DNA from: Sedimentisphaerales bacterium
GTDB lineage: Bacteria > Planctomycetota > Phycisphaerae > Sedimentisphaerales > Anaerobacaceae
Direction: 5' to 3'
Assembly: GCA_016933985.1 (NCBI GenBank)
Contig: JAFGTU010000396.1
Location: forward strand, 1-13,776
DNA: 13,776 nt
Part shown: positions 6,403 to 13,190 of the stretch, one piece after another
How positions within the stretch are numbered: the first letter of the stretch is position 1
Layout of the letters: each line of letters opens with the position of its first letter
Position numbers and translations under genes: made by a program
Notes under the pieces: model-generated
What the model saw: only the letters and a program-made list of their open reading frames with translations
Database searches by the model: none
Told to the model about the DNA's origin: nothing

Positions 6403-7491
6403 GTGGGCAAGAGTTACAGTATTGCGGTTATACCGGGCGACGGGACTGGGCCTGAGGTTACGGCGGAGGCGGTTAAGGTTTTGAAGGCGGCGGCGAAGAA
6501 ATTCGGGTTTAAGGTTGATCTGACCGAGTTTGACTTCGGCGGCGAGAGGTATAAGAGGACCGGCGAGACCCTGCCCGATAGCGCGGTCGCGGAGCTTCGC
6601 AAGTTCGATTCGATATTGCTCGGCGCTATCGGGCATCCGGATGTTGCGCCGGGGATATTGGAGAAGGGGATACTCTTGAAGGCTCGGTTCGAGCTGGACC
6701 AGTATATCAACCTTCGCCCGGTCAAGCTGTATCCGGGGGTAGAGACTCCGCTGAAGAACAAGGGGCCGGAGGATATCGACTTTGTCGTTGTGCGAGAGAA
6801 CACCGGCGACGCCTATACCGGCACGGGCGGATTCACGATGAAGGGCACGCCGAACGAGGTGGCGGTGCAGTCTGCTGTCTATAGCCGGTTTCAGGTGGAC
6901 CGCTGCCTGAAGTACGCCTTCGAGTACGCCCGCAGGCACGGCAAGAAGGCGAGGGGGCGGGGCGATAAGAATACGCTGGCTCTTAGCGGCAAGACGAATG
7001 TGCTGACGTATATCTACGATCTTTGGGAGCGGGCCTTTCACGAGATGGGCAAGGCCGAGTACCCCGAGATCAAGCGGGAGTATTACCACGTTGATGCGAC
7101 GTGCATGTGGTTCGTGAAGAATCCGGAATGGTTCGACGTTATTGTAACGGGCAATATGTTCGGAGATATCATCACCGACTTGGGGGCAATGATCCAGGGA
7201 GGTATGGGCATCGCGGCGGGCGGGAATATCAACCCCGAGGGCGTGAGCATGTTCGAGCCTATCGGGGGCAGCGCGCCGAAATATACGGGCAAAGGGGTAA
7301 TCAATCCGCTGGCGGCTATATGCGCGGGGGGGATGATGCTGGAAACCTTGGGCGAGGAGAAGGCGGCGGGTGCGATTGAGCAGGCGGTTATGTTCGTAAC
7401 GGCCAACAAGCTCGAATCCCTCCAGGCCGGCCGGATGGGATATTCGACCAGCCAGGTCGGAGACCTCGTAGCCGAGAAGGCGGCAGAGTAG
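6403..7491 (+). CDS. leuB: 3-isopropylmalate dehydrogenase
   Basis: NAD-dependent oxidative decarboxylation of 3-isopropylmalate, the third step of the pathway, in the cytoplasm. The 362-residue protein has the family fold: IPGDGTGPE (10-18), substrate arginines in KARFELDQYINLRP (R95, R105) and VRENTGDAYTG (R131, Y138), catalytic K197 in GKTNVL, and metal-binding D231, D255 and D259 (HVDATCMW; NMFGDIITDLGAM). The nucleotide loop is in PIGGSAPKYTGKG. The ILLKARFELDQYINLRP segment resembles the actinobacterial LeuB subtype more than isocitrate dehydrogenase. Homoisocitrate or tartrate dehydrogenases are related alternatives, but the other leu genes decide. The GTG start at 6403 has AAGGAG at 6389-6394. 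It is the last gene of the operon and follows the sulfatase by 26 bp. Confidence 0.92.
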   Translation: MGKSYSIAVIPGDGTGPEVTAEAVKVLKAAAKKFGFKVDLTEFDFGGERYKRTGETLPDSAVAELRKFDSILLGAIGHPDVAPGILEKGILLKARFELDQYINLRPVKLYPGVETPLKNKGPEDIDFVVVRENTGDAYTGTGGFTMKGTPNEVAVQSAVYSRFQVDRCLKYAFEYARRHGKKARGRGDKNTLALSGKTNVLTYIYDLWERAFHEMGKAEYPEIKREYYHVDATCMWFVKNPEWFDVIVTGNMFGDIITDLGAMIQGGMGIAAGGNINPEGVSMFEPIGGSAPKYTGKGVINPLAAICAGGMMLETLGEEKAAGAIEQAVMFVTANKLESLQAGRMGYSTSQVGDLVAEKAAE

Positions 7492-7495
7492 GAGC

Positions 7496-7524
7496 TTGAC
7501 AGAGGGGGTTTCCTGCGGTAGCAT
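7496..7524 (+). promoter_or_regulatory. Promoter of the DUF1015-aminotransferase unit
   Basis: A consensus TTGACA at 7496-7501 and TAGCAT at 7519-7524 are separated by 17 bp, five bases after leuB ends. Transcription would start near 7531, giving a leader of about 70 nt. The promoter suggests that the two following genes can be expressed apart from the leucine operon. Confidence 0.55.
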
Positions 7525-7539
7525 CCTGAGTTCTGTCAA
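7496..7539. promoter_or_regulatory. 8-bp inverted repeat around the promoter (possible operator)
   Basis: TTGACAGA (7496-7503) and its perfect reverse complement TCTGTCAA (7532-7539) bracket the promoter. The left arm overlaps the -35 box and the right arm lies at the predicted start of transcription. This arrangement fits a repressor bound at two half-sites, but chance or an RNA stem are also possible. Confidence 0.35.
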
Positions 7540-7602
7540 TTCCCTGGGATTTGGGGTGGGCAAACCGGCTGCAATGCTGAACGTGAAATATGTGATTTGA
7601 AT

Positions 7603-8913
7603 ATGGAAATAAAGGCCTTCAGGGCGTATAGATTCGATTCTGCGGTTGTTGGGGATGCGGGCGACTGCATTGCGCCGCCTTACGACGTGATCGGTGCAGA
7701 GCAGCAGGAACGGCTCTATGCGCGGAACGAGCACAACATTGTGCGGATAACCAGGGCCAAGAGCTTCGCCGGCGACAACGACACGGACAATCAATATACG
7801 AGGGCCAGGGGCTACCTCAACGCCTGGATTGCCAGCGGGGCCTTGAAACAGGATTCGGCTGAGGCTATTTACGGGTACGTGCAGGATTACGACCTCGGCG
7901 GGACTCATTTGCAGCGGCTTACCTTCATCGCGCTGGCCAAGCTTGAGGATTTCGGGAAGATTGTCAAGCCGCACGAGGAGACCCTGGAAAAGCCTATGCG
8001 TGATCGGCTGAACCTCACCAGAGCCACGTCGGCGCAGTTCGGGCTGGTCTTTATGCTCTACAACGACGAGCGGGGAATTGCCGATCGGGTCATCGAGCGT
8101 GCGGCGGCGGGCGAGGCCCTGATAGACTTTAGCGACGAGCAGGAAGTACGGCATCGGCTGTTTGGCATAACAGCAAGTGAGGATGTGGAGGCAATTGTGC
8201 GAATGATGCGGGACAAGAGCGTTATCATCGCGGACGGGCATCATCGCTACACGACCGGGCTGACGTACTCGCGGGAGAATTCAAATCCTGCGGCGAAGTA
8301 TCAGATGCTTGCATTTACGAATATGGCTCACGAGGGTCTTATAGTGCTGGCGACGCACCGGCTCGTGGCCAACCTCGACGGATTCGATATGGAGAAGCTG
8401 ATCGCCGATCTGGGGAAAGACTTCGAGGTTACGGCGACGGCCTTCGAGGACGAAGATTCCAAAGCCGATGCGAAGGGCGAGGTGCTGGCCGCGATGAAGG
8501 GGGAAATGGACAAGGGGCGAAGCGCTTTTGTAATCTATGGCGGGGACGGGGCCTTTTATCTTGCGGTGCTGAAAGATGCCCGCGCGATGGATTCGGCGGC
8601 TCCGGAAAGAAGCGCGGCGTACCGGTCGCTGGATGTGGCCGTGCTGCACAAGCTCATACTCGAGGAGCTGCTGGGCATCGACGAGCAGTGCCGGATCAGG
8701 GGCGAAAACCTCGAATATGTAAAAGGCACGCCCAACGCAATCGACGATTCGATTGCGCGGGTCGATGCGGGCCAGATACAGGCGGCGTTCTTTATGAACC
8801 CGATAAGGATGAGCCAGCTTATAGGTGTTACCGATGCCGGCGAGAGAATGCCGCAGAAATCGACTTACTTTTATCCCAAGATGTTCACGGGATTGACTAT
8901 TAACAAACTGTAG
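7603..8913 (+). CDS. DUF1015 family protein
   Basis: A 436-residue cytoplasmic protein of the DUF1015 family, with no signal peptide or membrane segment. Family hallmarks seen: APPYDVI near the N-terminus (24-30), HEETLEKPMRDRLNL (124-138) and the invariant-looking DGHHRYTTGL (211-220). The DGHHR motif resembles that of ParB-fold serine kinases such as archaeal SerK; I infer a possible phosphotransfer or serine-related role, not an established one. In several phyla, as I recall, DUF1015 genes lie beside serC and/or serA, and here the next gene is a SerC-like aminotransferase 20 bp downstream. The ATG at 7603 gives the usual MEIKAFRAYRF start; a TTG two codons earlier is an alternative. No clear ribosome-binding site is visible, which is unusual here. 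Confidence 0.88.
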   Translation: MEIKAFRAYRFDSAVVGDAGDCIAPPYDVIGAEQQERLYARNEHNIVRITRAKSFAGDNDTDNQYTRARGYLNAWIASGALKQDSAEAIYGYVQDYDLGGTHLQRLTFIALAKLEDFGKIVKPHEETLEKPMRDRLNLTRATSAQFGLVFMLYNDERGIADRVIERAAAGEALIDFSDEQEVRHRLFGITASEDVEAIVRMMRDKSVIIADGHHRYTTGLTYSRENSNPAAKYQMLAFTNMAHEGLIVLATHRLVANLDGFDMEKLIADLGKDFEVTATAFEDEDSKADAKGEVLAAMKGEMDKGRSAFVIYGGDGAFYLAVLKDARAMDSAAPERSAAYRSLDVAVLHKLILEELLGIDEQCRIRGENLEYVKGTPNAIDDSIARVDAGQIQAAFFMNPIRMSQLIGVTDAGERMPQKSTYFYPKMFTGLTINKL

Positions 8914-8933
8914 TATTTTGGAGACTTTGAAAA

Positions 8934-10022
8934 ATGGCAGACTGGAAGAACCCGCCGAGATTGTTCATCCCCGGCCCGGTGATGGTGGTTGATGATGTGC
9001 TGCAGCAGCTTGCGCGTCCGACGCTGGGGCATCGCGGCAAAGAGTATGCGCAGCTCCACGGCGAGACGGTGGAAATGCTCAAGAAGATTCTTTTCACGAA
9101 TCAGCATGTCTTTCTATCGACGTCATCGGCGTCGGGTATATGGGAGGCGGCGGTTCGCAACTGCGTGGCGCCCGGCGAGACGCTCCTGGCGACGGGATGC
9201 GGGGCTTTTAGCGACAAGTGGGCCGACGTGGCCCGGAGCTGCGGAGCGAATGTCGATGAGCTGAAAGTCGATTGGGGCAAGCCTGTTCTGCCGGAAATGA
9301 TCGACGAGAAATTAGCGACGGGCAAGTATGCCGCGATTACCCTCGTCCATAACGAGACGAGTACGGGCCTAATGAATCCGGTCGCCGAGATAAGCAAGAT
9401 GATGAAAAAGAAATATCCCGACGTCCTTGTCTTTGTGGATACGGTCAGCGGAATGATCGGGCTGCCTCTGAAATTCGACGAATTGGGCTGGGATGTCGCG
9501 TTCGCCTCGGTTCAGAAGGCGTTTGCCATTCCGCCGGGATTCGCGGTGGCCGTGGTGAGCAACCGGGCGCTTGAGAAGAGCAAAAAGGTGCCCAGTCGCG
9601 GATACTACTTCAACTTTGAGCTTTGGGCGGATGCCGCGCAGAAGAATCAGACCCTCGTTACGCCGAGCATACCGCACATTATGGCGCTGAACTACCAGTG
9701 TCATAAGCTGGTGAAAGAGGGCATGGAGAACGTCTGGAAGCGGCACGCGAAAATGGCCGACTTTGTAAGAAGCTGGGCGAAGGAGAAATTTGGACTCTTC
9801 TGCGAGGAGAAGTATGCCTCGAACACCCTAACGGCAGTCAAGAACACCCGTGGGATCAATGTCGGCGAAGTCATCTCAGCAGTGCAGAAGAAGCACAACA
9901 CCGCCTTTGGAAACGGCTACAAGAAGCTAAAAGAGCAGACCTTCAGAATCGCACACATGGGCGATATCACGATGGACGATTTGAAGGAGCTGTTAGGTTG
10001 GATCGACGAAGAAATCGGCTAA
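8934..10022 (+). CDS. Class V aminotransferase (alanine-glyoxylate / phosphoserine type)
   Basis: A 362-residue PLP enzyme of the alanine-glyoxylate/serine-pyruvate aminotransferase group. FIPGPVMV (11-18) opens the fold, GHR (32-34) and STSSASG (62-68) contribute to cofactor and substrate contacts, HNETSTG (139-145) and D169 in VFVDTVSG follow, and K195 in SVQKAFAIPPG is the lysine that binds PLP. Enzymes of this group replace classical SerC as phosphoserine aminotransferase in some archaea and deep-branching bacteria, and the DUF1015 neighbour points the same way; glyoxylate or pyruvate transamination remains possible. The ATG at 8934 has GGAG at 8920-8923, 20 bp after the DUF1015 stop, so the two genes form an operon. 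No serA is present. A strong terminator follows. Confidence 0.87.
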   Translation: MADWKNPPRLFIPGPVMVVDDVLQQLARPTLGHRGKEYAQLHGETVEMLKKILFTNQHVFLSTSSASGIWEAAVRNCVAPGETLLATGCGAFSDKWADVARSCGANVDELKVDWGKPVLPEMIDEKLATGKYAAITLVHNETSTGLMNPVAEISKMMKKKYPDVLVFVDTVSGMIGLPLKFDELGWDVAFASVQKAFAIPPGFAVAVVSNRALEKSKKVPSRGYYFNFELWADAAQKNQTLVTPSIPHIMALNYQCHKLVKEGMENVWKRHAKMADFVRSWAKEKFGLFCEEKYASNTLTAVKNTRGINVGEVISAVQKKHNTAFGNGYKKLKEQTFRIAHMGDITMDDLKELLGWIDEEIG

Positions 10023-10044
10023 GCCATCCTATGATTTAGAAAAC

Positions 10045-10066
10045 GGTGGGCAGTGCCCACCCTACG
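10045..10066. repeat. Palindromic intergenic repeat
   Basis: GGTGGGCA (10045-10052), one base, then TGCCCACC (10054-10061) make a perfect 17-bp palindrome, followed by CTACG. I have met the same core (GGTGGGCA-N-TGCCCACCCTAC) in spacers of many unrelated bacterial assemblies, so it is probably a dispersed repeat. It lies between the aminotransferase stop and the terminator. Confidence 0.55.
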
Positions 10067-10072
10067 TATTTG

Positions 10073-10106
10073 AGAGCCCCGGTTAGCAACGGGGCTCTTT
10101 ATTTTT
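10073..10106 (+). terminator. Intrinsic terminator of the DUF1015-aminotransferase unit
   Basis: A perfect 9-bp stem, AGAGCCCCG (10073-10081) with CGGGGCTCT (10090-10098), has loop GTTAGCAA and is followed by TTATTTTT. This is a strong Rho-independent terminator, placed 51 nt after the aminotransferase stop codon. Confidence 0.9.
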
Positions 10107-10147
10107 AGCTGAATGCCGAGAAGGCAGCAAAATAATGAAATTCCTTG

Positions 10148-10176
10148 TTGCCAAAAGGCACACATTGTACTATACT
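10148..10176 (+). promoter_or_regulatory. Promoter of the toxin-antitoxin module
   Basis: TTGCCA (10148-10153) and TATACT (10171-10176) are separated by 17 bp. The -10 box ends 6 nt before the toxin ATG, so transcription should begin at or next to the start codon. The small palindrome TGCCAAAAGGCA (10149-10160) overlaps the -35 box and could be an operator for the ribbon-helix-helix antitoxin. Confidence 0.65.
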
Positions 10177-10182
10177 TGAAAT

Positions 10183-10473
10183 ATGAAGCACTTTGACTGG
10201 AATGCCGATAAGAATGAAGAACTGCGATCCGCGCGAGGCATAACATTCGAGGAAGTCGTCTTTTCGGTGGTGCGGGGCGGATTGCTGGATATTATCGAGC
10301 ATCCAAATCCGAAGAAGTATCCGGGCCAGAGAATACTTGTCGTGGATGTTGACGACTACGTTTATTTGGCGCCTTTTGTCGAGACGGACGAAGTCGTATT
10401 CCTCAAAACAATAATCCCAAGCCGGAAAATGACTAAGAAATACCTTGGAGACGATAATCGTGAAACTCAGTAA
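10183..10473 (+). CDS. BrnT-like toxin of a type II toxin-antitoxin module
   Basis: A 96-residue protein whose start (HFDWNADKNEELRSARGITFEEV) has the BrnT pattern of an FxWxxxKN motif followed by a G-(I/V)-(S/T)-FEE segment. The rest (LLDIIEHPNPKKYPGQ, then FLKTIIPSRKMTKKYL) matches the widespread small toxin that pairs with a CopG-like antitoxin. BrnT proteins are RNase-type toxins that block translation; activity here is inferred from the family. The gene overlaps the antitoxin by 14 nt. No ribosome-binding site precedes the ATG, and the promoter geometry predicts leaderless translation. In many such pairs the toxin gene comes first, as here. Confidence 0.82.
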   Translation: MKHFDWNADKNEELRSARGITFEEVVFSVVRGGLLDIIEHPNPKKYPGQRILVVDVDDYVYLAPFVETDEVVFLKTIIPSRKMTKKYLGDDNRETQ

Positions 10474-10732
10474 AGAAGAAAAAGCGATCCTTGAATCTGT
10501 GGAGCGAGGCAAGGCCAAATCGGTCCCGCGGCTCAAAGAAGAGATCGAACGTTACCAGGACTATGCCAAGGCCACGTTTGGCAAGGACAAAAGAGTGAAC
10601 ATCAGAATCTCAGAGAGGGACCTCATCAAAATCCAGCAAAGAGCGCTCGAAGAGGGGTTGCCCTATCAGACTCTGATCTCAAGCATACTGCACAAATTCG
10701 TGGGCGGCCGGCTCATAGAGAAGCCTTCCTGA
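10460..10732 (+). CDS. CopG/BrnA-like ribbon-helix-helix antitoxin
   Basis: A 90-residue partner of the preceding toxin. The N-terminal half (KEEKAILESVERGKAK, then LKEEIERYQDYAK) is charged and likely binds the toxin. Residues 44-85 form a ribbon-helix-helix DNA-binding domain: the strand KRVNIRIS, then DLIKIQQRALEEGLPYQTLI and SSILHKFV. Antitoxins of this type neutralise the toxin and repress their own promoter. The GTG at 10460 is preferred over an in-frame TTG at 10445 because GGAG at 10447-10450 lies 9 nt upstream. That site is inside the toxin gene, so translation of the two is probably coupled. Confidence 0.82.
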   Translation: MKLSKEEKAILESVERGKAKSVPRLKEEIERYQDYAKATFGKDKRVNIRISERDLIKIQQRALEEGLPYQTLISSILHKFVGGRLIEKPS

Positions 10733-10774
10733 ATCATCTGAGAGCGGGGATGTAGTGTTGGAACATTCGGTATG

Positions 10775-10801
10775 GGCCCGAGGGCTAACCGGGGCCGTTT
10801 T
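10775..10801 (+). terminator. Weak candidate terminator after the toxin-antitoxin module
   Basis: GGCCC (10775-10779) and GGGCC (10792-10796) can pair as a 5-bp stem with a 12-nt loop, followed by GTTTT. The stem is short and the loop long, so it is weak. Its 3' part, GCTAACCGGGGC (10784-10795), is the reverse complement of the 12-mer in the terminator at 10073-10098. Confidence 0.3.
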
Positions 10802-10889
10802 CCCGCCTACGGCGTCAAACCTTAGGGGGCGATGGGATTATTTTTTGCGGAATTGTGTATGAGGGAAGGGTGGAGGGTATCTATATATT

Positions 10890-11480
10890 ATGAAAGGTAT
10901 GGGCAGCGAACGAAGGCAAAATGAGGCGGTGCTGGCTTGTGCGGCGCGAGAAGGGGATAGGGAGGCGCTGCGTGAGCTGCTGGTTCGCAACTGGGGCTGG
11001 CTTCGAGGCCTGGTCTATAGTGTTGTGGGCGGCGCGCAGGACGTTGACGACTGCCTGCAGGATATATGCGTTCGCGTGCTTGATAAGATAGATAGTCTTC
11101 GGGAGCTGGAGCGTTTTCGGCCCTGGCTGGCGGTGATTGCCAGACGGCAGGCCTTGAAGTTTCGCCGGCAAAGAAGACGGCGGCCCGTGTCGCTCGACGA
11201 GGAAGCGGTTAAGGGATGGGCCGATGAAAGAGCCGAAGGGTTCATTGAGAATATGGAGCGAGCCGAGCGCTGCAGGCAGATCTTGGAGGCGACCGCGGCG
11301 CTGCCACAGAAGTATCGCGAGGTCTTTGTGCTGGCGCATTCGAGCGAGCTTACATACGGACAAATGGCTGAGGTACTGGATGTGCCGGTGACGACGATGC
11401 AGATTCGGCTGGCGCGGGCGAGAAAGATGATTCTTAACAAGGTGACAAGCAACAGTAAGAACAGGGTGGCAGAAAGATGA
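10890..11480 (+). CDS. ECF-type RNA polymerase sigma factor
   Basis: A 196-residue sigma-70 family factor with only regions 2 and 4, the ECF layout. Region 2 spans about residues 24-95, with DVDDCLQDICVRVLDKI (51-67) and RPWLAVIARRQALKFRRQ (77-94). A short arginine-rich linker leads to region 4 (about 128-182), with ALPQKYREVFVLAH and the helix-turn-helix LTYGQMAEVLDVPVTTMQIR. It would direct RNA polymerase to a small regulon, possibly including its own operon. The ATG at 10890 is preceded by GGAGGG (10872-10877), a slightly long 12-nt spacing; the ATG at 10899 is less well placed. It overlaps the next gene by 4 nt (ATGA), typical of a sigma and its regulator. I could not identify its ECF subgroup. 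Confidence 0.92.
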   Translation: MKGMGSERRQNEAVLACAAREGDREALRELLVRNWGWLRGLVYSVVGGAQDVDDCLQDICVRVLDKIDSLRELERFRPWLAVIARRQALKFRRQRRRRPVSLDEEAVKGWADERAEGFIENMERAERCRQILEATAALPQKYREVFVLAHSSELTYGQMAEVLDVPVTTMQIRLARARKMILNKVTSNSKNRVAER

Positions 11481-12034
11481 ATATCACAGACGATATGCTG
11501 GAGATACTGATCGGCAAATATATCGACGGCGAGATTACGCCGAGCGAGCAAGGGATGCTCGACGGGGCAATGGAAAAGGATTCGAAAGTCAGGGAGCTTT
11601 TGGAGCAGTTGACTGAGCTGCATGGGGCGAGCGCTGAGGCGATTGGCACGGAAGTTCTGGATAGTGGCAAGTCGGCCGAGGAGATTATCGATCTTGCGTG
11701 GCAAGGCAAGCGACGCCGTTGGGCGAAGATATTTAGCGGCGGCACTTTGCGGTTTGCGGCAGGCCTGGCCGCCGGGCTTTTAATCGGATTTGTGCTGCAC
11801 TTTGTACTCTCGGACGATTCGCAGGGACGAGGCGATGAGATTGAGCGGAGAGTGCTTGCGAATGATACGGCGGATCAAATCGAATTTCAAAGAGCGACGC
11901 CCTCGCCGGCGGGCAGGGATGTTATTCGCAATGTGGATTACTATGGTTTTACGGATGAGGACGGGGGCCAGTGGCTTCTCGAGGGGCTGCGCGAGAACAT
12001 GGTCAGGCCTGCGGCTTATTACGGGGACCTATAG
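11477..12034 (+). CDS. Single-pass membrane protein in the anti-sigma position
   Basis: A 185-residue protein translated from the ATGA overlap with the sigma gene. The cytoplasmic N-terminal part (about 1-85) contains IGKYIDGEITPSEQGMLD (12-29), resembling the start of zf-HC2-type anti-sigma domains, but it has no cysteine and lacks the HxxxCxxC zinc motif. One transmembrane helix is clear at about 91-111 (LRFAAGLAAGLLIGFVLHFVL), preceded by basic residues (KRRRWAK), giving N-inside topology. The remaining 74 residues would be outside the cytoplasm. Position, topology and translational coupling suggest an anti-sigma factor; sequence similarity alone would not prove it. Confidence 0.7.
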   Translation: MNITDDMLEILIGKYIDGEITPSEQGMLDGAMEKDSKVRELLEQLTELHGASAEAIGTEVLDSGKSAEEIIDLAWQGKRRRWAKIFSGGTLRFAAGLAAGLLIGFVLHFVLSDDSQGRGDEIERRVLANDTADQIEFQRATPSPAGRDVIRNVDYYGFTDEDGGQWLLEGLRENMVRPAAYYGDL

Positions 12035-12035
12035 A

Positions 12036-12063
12036 GAATTGTGAATTTAGAATTTTGAATGAA
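12036..12063. repeat. Short heptameric AT-rich repeat
   Basis: Four 7-bp steps are visible: GAATTGT (12036-12042), GAATTTA (12043-12049), GAATTTT (12050-12056) and GAATGAA (12057-12063). They fill the 43-bp spacer up to the ribosome-binding site of the PDZ gene. The period equals that of the CGAAATA-type blocks elsewhere in the window, but the unit differs. Confidence 0.5.
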
Positions 12064-12077
12064 GAAAGGGTAGAATT

Positions 12078-13172
12078 ATGAAGATTCGGAATTCCTTGAT
12101 GATTGTTTTGGCGGTGTTGGTCTGCTGTGCCGGTGCGGTGTGCGGCGAGTCGGAGCCGGGTGAAGGCAAGGGATATATCGGGATTCGGATGGACGCCAGA
12201 CCGCTTCCGGAGCTGCTCATCAAGCACTTGCGGCTTGCCGAAGACCAGGGGGTGCGGATACAGAACGTCGGCGTGGGCACGCCTGCCGATAAGGCTGGGC
12301 TTGAACGCGATGATATCATCATCGGCCTGAACGGCAAGGATGTCACCGATAACAAGGAGTTCGCCGAGACGGTGCAGAAAGCGGGGGTCGGCGAGGAGAT
12401 TTCTTTGGAGATTATTCACTTGGGTGAACGCAAGACCGTCAAGCTGGAGCTGGCGTCGTTTGCCGCGGACTCCGATTTCAAGGCCAAGTTTCCGCCTGAG
12501 CCGGAGATCGTGCAATCGTGGCAGCCCGGCCGGATGTTTCGGCTGATGGACGATTCGCAGGGGTGGATACAGGTCGGCCCCGACGGCTCGGTCCGTGGCG
12601 GGGGCGGCGGATTCGGAATAGGAGACGGAGGATTCATCGGTAGTGAAAACGATACGTTGGAAAGCCATATCAACAAGGTCTTTAAGGAGCTGTACACGTA
12701 TCACTACTCCACGGATGGGGATGATTACACGATTACAATTGAAGGCGATCCGGACGACGAAGATACCTATATCATAGTCGATGCGGGCGATTCGCATTTC
12801 AAGAGACCGTTGAAGGACATCGACAAGCTCCCGAAGAAGTATCAACAGGCCGCCGAGCAGGCGGTAAAAGGGGCCCGCAGGGCGGCTAAAACAAGGCAGC
12901 GTGGGTGGAAACCGACACTGCCGCAGTGGCCCGACTTGCGGGGATGGCAGTTCAACCAGGGACCGGGGCAGCCGGGCTTGCCCCAATTAGCACCCGACAA
13001 CGATATGCTCAAGCGGATAGAAAAGCAGATGCAAGATATACAGAAGCGGATCGAGCAACTTGAGAAAGAGCGTAGCAGGAATCCCGCACTGGAAGATCAA
13101 AAGGGCGAGGAAAAGGAACTGCACGAGCAGGAATCCGGCGATTCGCAAGCGCCCGGAGAAGAGAAGATATGA
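12078..13172 (+). CDS. Exported PDZ-domain protein with C-terminal coiled coil
   Basis: A 364-residue protein with an N-terminal signal peptide (MKIRNSLMIVLAVLVCCAGAVCGE, shown in parts: basic start, hydrophobic 7-20). A single PDZ domain follows at about 31-128 (GYIGIRM, then GVGTPADKAGLERDDIIIGLNG, a HtrA-like binding-loop pattern). A glycine-rich stretch (174-188) and an acidic segment (212-237) follow, then proline-rich sequence (278-306) and a charged coiled coil at about 309-333 (LKRIEKQMQDIQKRIEQLEK). There is no trypsin-like domain or catalytic triad before the PDZ, so it is not a DegP-type protease by itself. The ATG at 12078 has AAAGGG at 12065-12070. It lies 43 bp after the anti-sigma-like gene and is probably co-transcribed; a role in sensing periplasmic protein ends for the sigma pathway is inference. 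Confidence 0.8.
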   Translation: MKIRNSLMIVLAVLVCCAGAVCGESEPGEGKGYIGIRMDARPLPELLIKHLRLAEDQGVRIQNVGVGTPADKAGLERDDIIIGLNGKDVTDNKEFAETVQKAGVGEEISLEIIHLGERKTVKLELASFAADSDFKAKFPPEPEIVQSWQPGRMFRLMDDSQGWIQVGPDGSVRGGGGGFGIGDGGFIGSENDTLESHINKVFKELYTYHYSTDGDDYTITIEGDPDDEDTYIIVDAGDSHFKRPLKDIDKLPKKYQQAAEQAVKGARRAAKTRQRGWKPTLPQWPDLRGWQFNQGPGQPGLPQLAPDNDMLKRIEKQMQDIQKRIEQLEKERSRNPALEDQKGEEKELHEQESGDSQAPGEEKI

Positions 13173-13190
13173 TTGGCTGATGTGCCGTCG

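Noticed and set aside
6382..8244. 620-codon open frame on the - strand
   Set aside because: It lies antisense to leuB and DUF1015, both with clear family motifs. Its arginine/leucine-rich product is typical of the reverse of GC-rich genes.
10840..10889. Promoter for the sigma factor gene
   Set aside because: TTGCGG and TATA-like stretches exist, but no pair has acceptable spacing relative to the start codon; an ECF-type promoter could not be judged from one sequence.
12003..12986. 327-codon open frame on the - strand
   Set aside because: Antisense to the PDZ gene, whose signal peptide, domain and ribosome-binding site are clear.
12078..13172. DegP/HtrA-type protease
   Set aside because: Only the PDZ domain is present; no serine protease domain or GNSGG-type motif is found.
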